From: Siphonodentalium dalli
Taxonomy: Eukaryota; Mollusca; Scaphopoda; Gadilida; Siphonodentaliidae
Direction: 5' to 3'
NCBI GenBank assembly: GCA_032622095.1
Contig: CP136066.1
Location: forward strand, 231,512,961 to 231,576,960
Length of the DNA: 64,000 nucleotides
Made by a program: the position numbers and the translations under genes
Shown here: positions 60,101 through 64,000 of the stretch, one piece after another
Position numbering within the stretch: the first letter of the stretch is position 1
Layout of the letters: each line of letters starts with the position of its first letter
Notes under the pieces: generated by a model
The model's input: only the letters and a program-made list of their open reading frames with translations
Told to the model about the DNA's origin: nothing
The model's database searches: none

Positions 60101-62920
60101 AATAGGAAGTAATTTGCCCGTATAGAAATAGTGTGTCTGTCATTTGCAGAATGAGGTCCCCAGGCAGGCTAGCATCACTAAATTCACCCTCTGGAAACCT
60201 CATTCTGCTGAGGCCTCAACTGCTATGGGAGAACATAGGATCAGATTGAAGTTCCGCTATTGAATTTGGTGATGTTCACCCATTTGTCAACGCTTTTTAT
60301 CTTCTGCAAATTAGGGGATATAGAAACTGAACAGAAGGGAAAAAGTAATTACAAAACAATGTTAATTTGATACTATAGATATCTCCCAGAAGATGAGGCC
60401 TAAGCAGAATGAGGTCCCCAGAGGGTGAATTTAGTGATGCTCACTAAATTCACCCTCTGGGGACCTCATTCTGTTGAGGCCTCAACTGCTATGAGAGAAC
60501 ATAGGATCAGATTGAAGTTCCCCAGTTGTATTTGGTTATGTTCACCCATTTGTACCTCATTCTACAAATGACACACACACTATTTGAAGGCTTGGTGATA
60601 ATCTTACCTGAATGCTTTATTCATATGTTCATAGTTAAACATTTCAGGAGCCAGACCCACTACAACAGTGTTAGGGTCATGGGTATCAATTCCTAAAATT
60701 ATATAGAAGAGTCAATATGTCAATCTCAAATTCAAAATAATTGCAGATTAACCCTTTATAGCATTAGCTTCATGATTTATTTTGCGAACCCTGTGCCAAT
60801 GGATTCTATTATATATGCGAGTCGCCCATAGTGCGCCTCGCATATATAAGAGAAAGCATTGGCCTAACAGTATTTAACCTGATCTTGTAAGCCAGTGTAT
60901 TCTCTTATATATGAGCTATGGGAGACTCTCGTGGATAAGAGAATGCACTGGCACAGAATCTTTAATGCTGCACCTTAGAACATTGAGAATGCCTTGAGGG
61001 CCTTTAACCCTTCCATGACTGGAGCTTTCTGTAAGGAGCCCCATACAGGTGGCAGCTTGTATTTCCTGAAATTTTGCGAAAACCCTGTGCCAATGCATTC
61101 TCCCACCCTCTGGAACTTCCTTCCGGAACATATCCGGATGCAATAAAATTTTAATCATAGGGAGCCTCACATATATAAGAGAATACATTGGCCTAACAAT
61201 ATTTACCTTGACCGTGTATGCCAGTGCATCCTCATCTATGCTAGGCTCCCTACAGGGTCTTTAATGCTTTAGTTATCAGTTGATGGCTGTGAAAATGATT
61301 TGCATCGTGATAGTAAAATCGTGATTCGCATTGTGATAGTAAAATCGTATTTCGCATCGCATCGCGATAGTAAAATCGTGATTCGCATCGTGATAGTAAA
61401 ATCGTGTTTCGCATCGCATCGTGATAGTAAAATTGTGATTCGCATAGTGAGAGTAAAATCGTGATTCGCATCGCATCGAGTTAGTAAAATCGTGTTTCGC
61501 ATCGCATCGTGATAGTAAAATTGTGATTCGCATCGTGATTGTAAAATCGTGTTCCGCATCGCAATGTGATAGTAAAATCGTGATTCTCATCGTGATAGTA
61601 AAATCGTGATTCGCATCGCATCGCGATAGTAAAATCGTGTTTCGCATCGCATCGTGATAGTAAAATCGTGTTTCGCATCGTGATAGTAAAATCGTGTTCG
61701 CATCGTGATAGTAAAATCGTGTTTCGCATCGCATCGTGATAGTAAAATCGTGATTCGCATCGTGATAGTAAAATCGTGTTTCGCATCGTGATAGCAAAAT
61801 CGTGTTTCATATCTTGATAGTAAAATCGTGATTCGCATCGCGATAGTAAAATCGTGATTCGCATCGTGATAGTAAAATCGTGATTCGCATCGCATCGCGA
61901 TAGTAAAATCATGATTCGCATAGTGAGAGTAAAATCATGTTTCGCATCGCATCATGATAGTAAAATCGTGATTCGCATCGTGATAGTAAAATCGTGATTC
62001 GCATAGTGAGAGTAAAATCGTGTTTCGCATCGCATCGTGATAGTAAAATCGTGATTCGCATCGTGATAGTAAAATTGTGATTCGCATAGTGAGAGTAAAA
62101 TCGTGTTTCGCATCGCATCGTGATAGTAAAATCGTGATTCGCATCGTGAGAGTAAAATCGTGTTTCGCATTGTGAGAGTAAAATCATGTTTCGCATCGCA
62201 TCGTGATAGTAAAATCGTGATTCGCATCGTGATAGTAAAATCATGATTCGCATCGTGTTAGTAAAATCGTGATTCGCATCGCATTGTGATAGTAAAATCA
62301 TGATTCGCATAGTGAGATTAAAATCGTGATTCGCATAGGAGTAAAATCATGTTTCGCATCGCATCGTGATAGTAAAATCGTGATTCGCATCGTGATAGTA
62401 AAATCATGATTCGCATCGTGATAGTAAAATCGTGATTCGCATTGCATTGTGATAGTAAAATCATGATTCGCATTGTGATAGTAAAATCATGATTCGCATA
62501 GTGAGAGTAAAATCGCGATTCGCATTGCATTGTGATAGTAAAATCGTGATTCGCATTGTGATAGTAAAATTGGGATTTGCATCCTATCATGAAGGTCTGA
62601 ATCATTATAGCTCTCTCTTCAAACTATTTTGAAAATTTGCCACCTATAAAGGGGAGTGATGGTGGGGGGGGGGGGGTGTGGTTGGGGGTATATCGATATT
62701 TATCTATTTACCTTTGAAATCATCCAAGGCCCTTTCATCAAGCATGAGGTAGGGACGGATATTTCTTGAATGGATAAGATCTCGAGCTGCCGTCAGTGAT
62801 GTGAAGATCTCTTTGAGCTGTATACTGAATCCCAGCTGTGATAGGCGCCTGTGTAAACATTGCTTTGATTCTTTTGTTGTGTTTGTGACAAATTTTATAT
62901 TCAAACCTGTTTTTCGAAGT
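45081..62920 (-). CDS. HDHD2: HDHD2-like HAD phosphatase, 6 exons, first exon outside window
   Basis: Minus-strand exons 62920-62712, 60692-60608, 56571-56486, 51786-51653, 47618-47555 and 45181-45081 join with GT/AG at every junction and consistent phases. They give about 225 residues and a stop at 45081-45083. The series matches HDHD2 throughout: [11 protein letters not shown] (HAD motif II), [65 protein letters not shown] (motif III lysine), [18 protein letters not shown] (motif IV aspartates) and [17 protein letters not shown] at the C-terminus. Human HDHD2 is 259 residues, so about 34 N-terminal residues, including the nucleophile motif DLSGT, lie beyond 64000. LHPP is the nearest alternative, but TSLTAAR and KYRxxDExKINPP favour HDHD2. 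The physiological substrate of the family is poorly known. Confidence 0.93.
45247..45622. mobile_element. Diverged TTAA MITE copy beside HDHD2 terminal exon
   Basis: TCAGTTATCAGAATC, TGGGTGGGTTCCTGGACTCG and TAGTAATTTAGGGGCGTTAA match the family at 55995. It lies 66 bp upstream of the terminal exon's acceptor. Confidence 0.7.
47555..47618 (-). CDS. HDHD2: HDHD2 exon 6
   Basis: A 64-bp exon between TTGTTGACAG and GTAAGACGG. It encodes [20 protein letters not shown] plus one more threonine. With the preceding MIGD it completes the motif IV acidic cluster that binds Mg2+ in HAD enzymes. Confidence 0.94.
47825..47983. mobile_element. 159-bp TTAA-flanked hairpin MITE
   Basis: TTAACCATTTCAGTGCCAAG and a further ~25 bases pair with the complement ending GGCACTGAAAGGGTTAA. 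The arms are about 45 bp. It lies in HDHD2 intron 5. Confidence 0.8.
48870..49090 (+). repeat. ~50-bp tandem repeat, five units
   Basis: Units consist of CTATATACATTTACACC, CACRCATAGGACCTATAGG and TCACT. They are diverged by single bases. Confidence 0.8.
49360..49525 (+). repeat. ~32-bp tandem repeat leading into a palindromic element
   Basis: CATGCAAGTCTGTGTATAGT followed by GTGYCTGTCTGA, about five units, some shortened. The sequence is the edge (ATAGTGTGYCTGTC) of the GAATGAGGTCCCC family element that starts at 49520, so the array grew from that element's end. Confidence 0.8.
49520..50110. mobile_element. Two or three GAATGAGGTCCCC palindromic elements
   Basis: Palindromes at 49528-49620, 49720-49805 and 50010-50105 contain GGTCCCCAGAG...CTCTGGGGACC with GATGCTATCCC centres. 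Confidence 0.75.
50130..50330. repeat. Two diverged TTCTCTTATATA palindromes
   Basis: GCCAGTGCGTTCTCTTATAT ... GAGAATGCACTGGC and CCAATGTATTCTC ... GAGAATGCATTTG belong to the same hairpin family as 29741 and 58855. Confidence 0.7.
50365..50897 (+). repeat. ~107-bp tandem repeat, five units
   Basis: Each unit runs GGAGCCCCTCACAGATG ... CACTCAGCAATACAAGCTGC ... TATGGGGCTCCCTACAGGAA ... GAAGGGTTAAACTACCC. The GGAGCCCC and GGGGCTCC halves make each unit a potential hairpin. Confidence 0.9.
51022..51214. mobile_element. CAGTAATGCCCTAAATAATC hairpin element
   Basis: ACAGTAATGCCCTAAATAAT through GGTAATTTTTCAGGATTTAG, then a partly duplicated centre, then TAAATCCGGAAAAATTACCC. The right end lacks the terminal CATTACTGT. 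Confidence 0.8.
51505..51630. mobile_element. CAGTAATGCCC hairpin element next to HDHD2 exon 5
   Basis: GGATTTAGTCGGAAATATGG and CTTGTTGCC pair with the following complement. The element ends GGGCATTACTGTATA, 22 bp from the exon 5 donor. Confidence 0.8.
51653..51786 (-). CDS. HDHD2: HDHD2 exon 5
   Basis: A 134-bp exon between CTTTCATAG and GTGAGTTC. It encodes [40 protein letters not shown] and MIGD. It carries the motif III lysine and the first motif IV aspartate. It is hemmed in by a MITE 15 bp before the acceptor and a palindromic element about 22 bp after the donor. Confidence 0.94.
51802..52169. mobile_element. TTAA MITE just upstream of HDHD2 exon 5
   Basis: TTAAAGGTGCTCAATCC starts 15 bp before the exon 5 acceptor (gene orientation). 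Interior motifs GGGTGGGTTTCTCAACTCGA and AGTAATTTAGGAGCGTTAAT match the family. The right end is decayed. Confidence 0.75.
53080..53465. repeat. GAGCCCC module and GAATGAGGTCCCC element
   Basis: 53095-53165 is a single GAGCCCCAAATAGACTGGAG module. 53235-53335 is a palindrome of the GAATGAGGTCC family, followed by its CTTCTGGGAAGTATCTATAG tail. Confidence 0.7.
53556..53650. mobile_element. CAGTAATGCCC family fragment
   Basis: TCAGGATTTAGTCGGAAATA then GCTTGTTGCCATTCATCGG, then TTAGGGCATGACTGTA. Most of the right arm is missing. Confidence 0.7.
53755..54025. mobile_element. GAATGAGGTCCCC palindromic element
   Basis: ATAATGTGTCTGTCATTTGC then a palindrome to CTCTGGGAACCTCATTATGC, then the family tail. 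A diverged further copy lies at 54770-54890. 54030-54740 shows no gene or clear repeat. Confidence 0.75.
55995..56464. mobile_element. 470-bp TTAA MITE (best copy of family)
   Basis: TTAAAGGTACTCAATCAGAT then CAGACG at the left, and CGTCTGATCAGATTGAGTAC then CTTTAA at the right, are near-exact complements within TTAA. The interior is AT-rich without transposase. TTAA targets suggest piggyBac-type mobilisation (inference). It ends 21 bp from the HDHD2 exon 4 donor. Confidence 0.88.
56486..56571 (-). CDS. HDHD2: HDHD2 exon 4
   Basis: An 86-bp exon between CATCTCACAG and GTAAGGA. It encodes [20 protein letters not shown] and [14 protein letters not shown]-flanked MITE ends only 21 bp past the donor. 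Confidence 0.94.
57696..57900 (+). repeat. ~25-bp minisatellite with TTGCCTAGGCAA palindrome
   Basis: About eight units of ATTGCCTAGGCAAACCGATT plus TTATT. Each carries a perfect 12-bp palindrome around CCTAGG. The last unit is shortened. Confidence 0.92.
58064..58513. mobile_element. TTAA MITE, second near-complete copy
   Basis: TTGAAGGTACTCAATCCAAT starts and GGATTTTAGTACCTTTAA ends the element. The interior matches 55995-56464 in reverse order of the strands (ATCAAGATACAACAACAACA; TACCCCCGAAGCCAAAGAAA). Confidence 0.82.
58834..59222. mobile_element. Complete palindromic composite element
   Basis: From outside in: GTCGGGAGTTTTTTACCCTG / CATAGGGTAAAAAAATCCCG ends, then hairpins at 58858-58926 and 59124-59198, then the GGGAGCCCC...GGGGCTC module (59007-59065). 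It is the clearest copy of this layout in the window. Confidence 0.82.
59600..59700 (+). repeat. GGGAGCCTCAC...GTGGGGCTC module between direct repeats
   Basis: The module is flanked by direct copies of CTTCTCCACTATCCAAAAG (59563 and 59685). Confidence 0.7.
59800..59973. mobile_element. CAGTAATGCCC hairpin element, nearly whole
   Basis: GGGAAATTTTTCAGGATTAA to GAAAGCTCTC, then AGAGCTTTCC and the complement, ending GGGCATTACTGTA. A further partial copy is at 63233-63365. Confidence 0.82.
60125..60600. mobile_element. GAATGAGGTCCCC palindromic elements next to HDHD2 exon 3
   Basis: Palindromes at 60145-60215 and 60405-60480 lie between copies of GGGAGAACATAGGATCAGAT. The right edge is a few bases from the exon 3 donor. 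Confidence 0.75.
60608..60692 (-). CDS. HDHD2: HDHD2 exon 3
   Basis: An 85-bp exon between ATAATTTTAG and GTAAGAT. It encodes [18 protein letters not shown] and NYEHMNKAF and splits an arginine codon at its end. It corresponds to the cap-domain entry of the HAD IIA fold. Confidence 0.94.
60785..61260. repeat. Degraded TTCTCTTATATATGCGAG palindromes
   Basis: Hairpin remnants at 60796-60865, 60893-60952 and 61085-61195, with an inverted GGAGCCCCATACAGGTGGCA fragment at 61035. Confidence 0.65.
61300..62580. repeat. Minisatellite of GTAAAATCGTGATTCGCATC units
   Basis: About 1.3 kb of GTGATAGTAAAATCGTGATT plus CGCAT, alternating between ~20-bp units and longer ones with an extra CGCATCG. Overlapping minus-strand frames (ITILLSRCD...) come only from the repeat. 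Confidence 0.92.
62712..62920 (-). CDS. HDHD2: HDHD2 exon (probably exon 2)
   Basis: The acceptor CTAAATTTCAG is read on the minus strand. The exon encodes [20 protein letters not shown] through [25 protein letters not shown]. The donor is GTAAAT, phase 1. VTNTT carries the motif II threonine/serine-asparagine pair. The exon starts in phase 2 and so needs an upstream coding exon, which was not found between 62921 and 64000. Confidence 0.94.
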
Positions 62921-63029
62921 CTGAAATTTAGAAAATAATAAAATTGAGACATCAAAAATGATAAAGCCCATCAGCTAAGTAGTCAAAAGGATTGGAATGG
63001 GTGAATTTGGTTAATATTTTTTCAAACAA

Positions 63030-63118
63030 AACTAAAACCCATACAGACGAAGGGTACGTGACACACAATAAAAACTAAAACCCATACAGACGAAGGGTAG
63101 GTGACACACAATAAAAAA
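63030..63118 (+). repeat. Two 45-bp tandem copies
   Basis: AAAACTAAAACCCATACAGA followed by CGAAGGGTA(C/G)GTGACACACAAT, twice. Confidence 0.85.
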
Positions 63119-63479
63119 AACCTGGGCATGAGTTATGATAAGTGATTGGATCATTGCCAGAAAAGTTAATGGAATAAAAGCTGATTGGAACAGATTGGAA
63201 CCTACAAAAGTTTCAAATAGAATTGAGATACAGTAATGCCCTAAATAATCGACTCCTTAACCACAGCAGAAGTATGGGTAATTTTTCAGGATTTAGTCGG
63301 AAATATGGATTGTTGCCATTCATTGGAAAGCATTAAGGAGTTGATTATTTAGGGCAATACTCTATAAGACAAGTGCACCGCTGGGCGGAGGTAACGCCCC
63401 CGACTGTACAATCAGAGAAACTTTCTGGTTAAGCGCTATAAAAATGCCACATGTTGTTCTATATTAGCTTCAAATTTGG

Positions 63480-64000
63480 TCTGGTGCCACAAAAATAGAA
63501 GGAAAACTGAATTTTCTAAAAAAAAAAACTGAATTTTTTAAGTCGAAAAAGGGTCATAACTCTCACAAAAATTATCCGATTGAACCGAAATTTTACCTTG
63601 ACCTGTATTGCGATATTGGTAATACACGAAAAAACGGGTTTTGCAAATAAACAATCCAAAATCTGGAAACAAAAAAAAGTAGCAGAAAACCTGAATTTTC
63701 TAAGTCCAAAAAAGGGGCGTAACTCTGGAAAAAATGGGCGGACAAAACCACGGCTATGGGGAAATCTTGTCCCCCCGGCTGGTCTATTGGCATACCAAAG
63801 ATCAACTGAATTGAATTAGCGAAACCAAAGTTATGAGTTGAAACGTTCGTATGCCACAAAAAACTGAATTTTCTAAGTCCAAAAAGGGGCGTAACTCTGG
63901 AAAAAATGGGCGGACGAAACCGCAGTTATGGGGAAATCTTGTCCCCCCGGCTGGTCTATTAGCATACCAAAGATCAACTGAATTGAGTTAGCAAAACCAA
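63480..64000 (-). repeat. Tandem-core element running off the window end
   Basis: Units with TGAATTTTCTAAGTC, AAAAAGGGGCGTAACTCTGG and CTTGTCCCCCCGGCTGGTCT repeat at about 63690 and 63865. A diverged unit is at 63530. This is the minus-strand form of the core seen at 31500-32150. Confidence 0.75.

Noticed and set aside
61276-62605. Long overlapping minus-strand open frames ([14 protein letters not shown] repeats)
   Set aside because: They are translations of a minisatellite in several frames. There is no start context, domain or conservation.
62921-64000. First exon of HDHD2
   Set aside because: No minus-strand sequence resembling a DLSGT-containing HAD N-terminus with a phase-2 donor was found. 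It probably lies beyond the window.

Overview
This is animal nuclear DNA from an AT-rich invertebrate genome, probably a marine lophotrochozoan such as a mollusc. That placement is an inference from the repeat types: tandem-core elements, tRNA-derived SINEs with an (ATCA)n-type tail, and CR1/L2-like non-LTR relics. Two spliced host genes can be read exon by exon. The rest is transposon-derived, palindromic or satellite DNA.

Layout. 1-4500 holds palindromes, a tandem-core repeat element and a 5'-truncated non-LTR retrotransposon relic. 4700-8000 may hold a very small two-exon gene with a CRE-bearing start region, interrupted by an L2/CR1-like relic and a palindromic minisatellite. 7806-9948 is a large inverted repeat (arms about 650 bp) that carries the same exon-like piece on both arms. 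10278-33728 is a complete TMED10 (p24 delta) cargo-receptor gene on the plus strand: 5 exons, 206 codons. Intron 1 (10.6 kb) holds a CR1/Jockey-like retrotransposon split by a 2.95-kb TA-flanked element, a foldback element, a palindrome cluster and a MITE. Introns 2, 3 and 4 are dominated by satellites. In introns 2 and 4 the repeat unit is a copy of the intron/exon junction that follows it.

33729-45080 is the gap between the two genes, which converge tail to tail. It is filled with minisatellites (40-bp and 34-bp units), palindromic elements, a SINE with target-site duplication and a 164-bp-unit tandem element. 45081-62920 is the minus-strand HDHD2 gene (HAD-family phosphatase): six exons are present, and the first exon, with the catalytic DxSGT motif, lies beyond the right edge. 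Its introns hold TTAA-flanked MITEs, several palindromic families and two more minisatellites.

TMED10 works in ER-Golgi cargo traffic and HDHD2 is a soluble phosphatase-fold enzyme, so the two are neighbours and not a pathway. The most unusual feature is in TMED10. Two independent arrays of duplicated 3' splice junctions (22 decoys before exon 3, 8 before exon 5) keep the phase of the true acceptors. A third, 148-unit array lies just after the exon 3 donor. None of the splicing consequences has been tested here.
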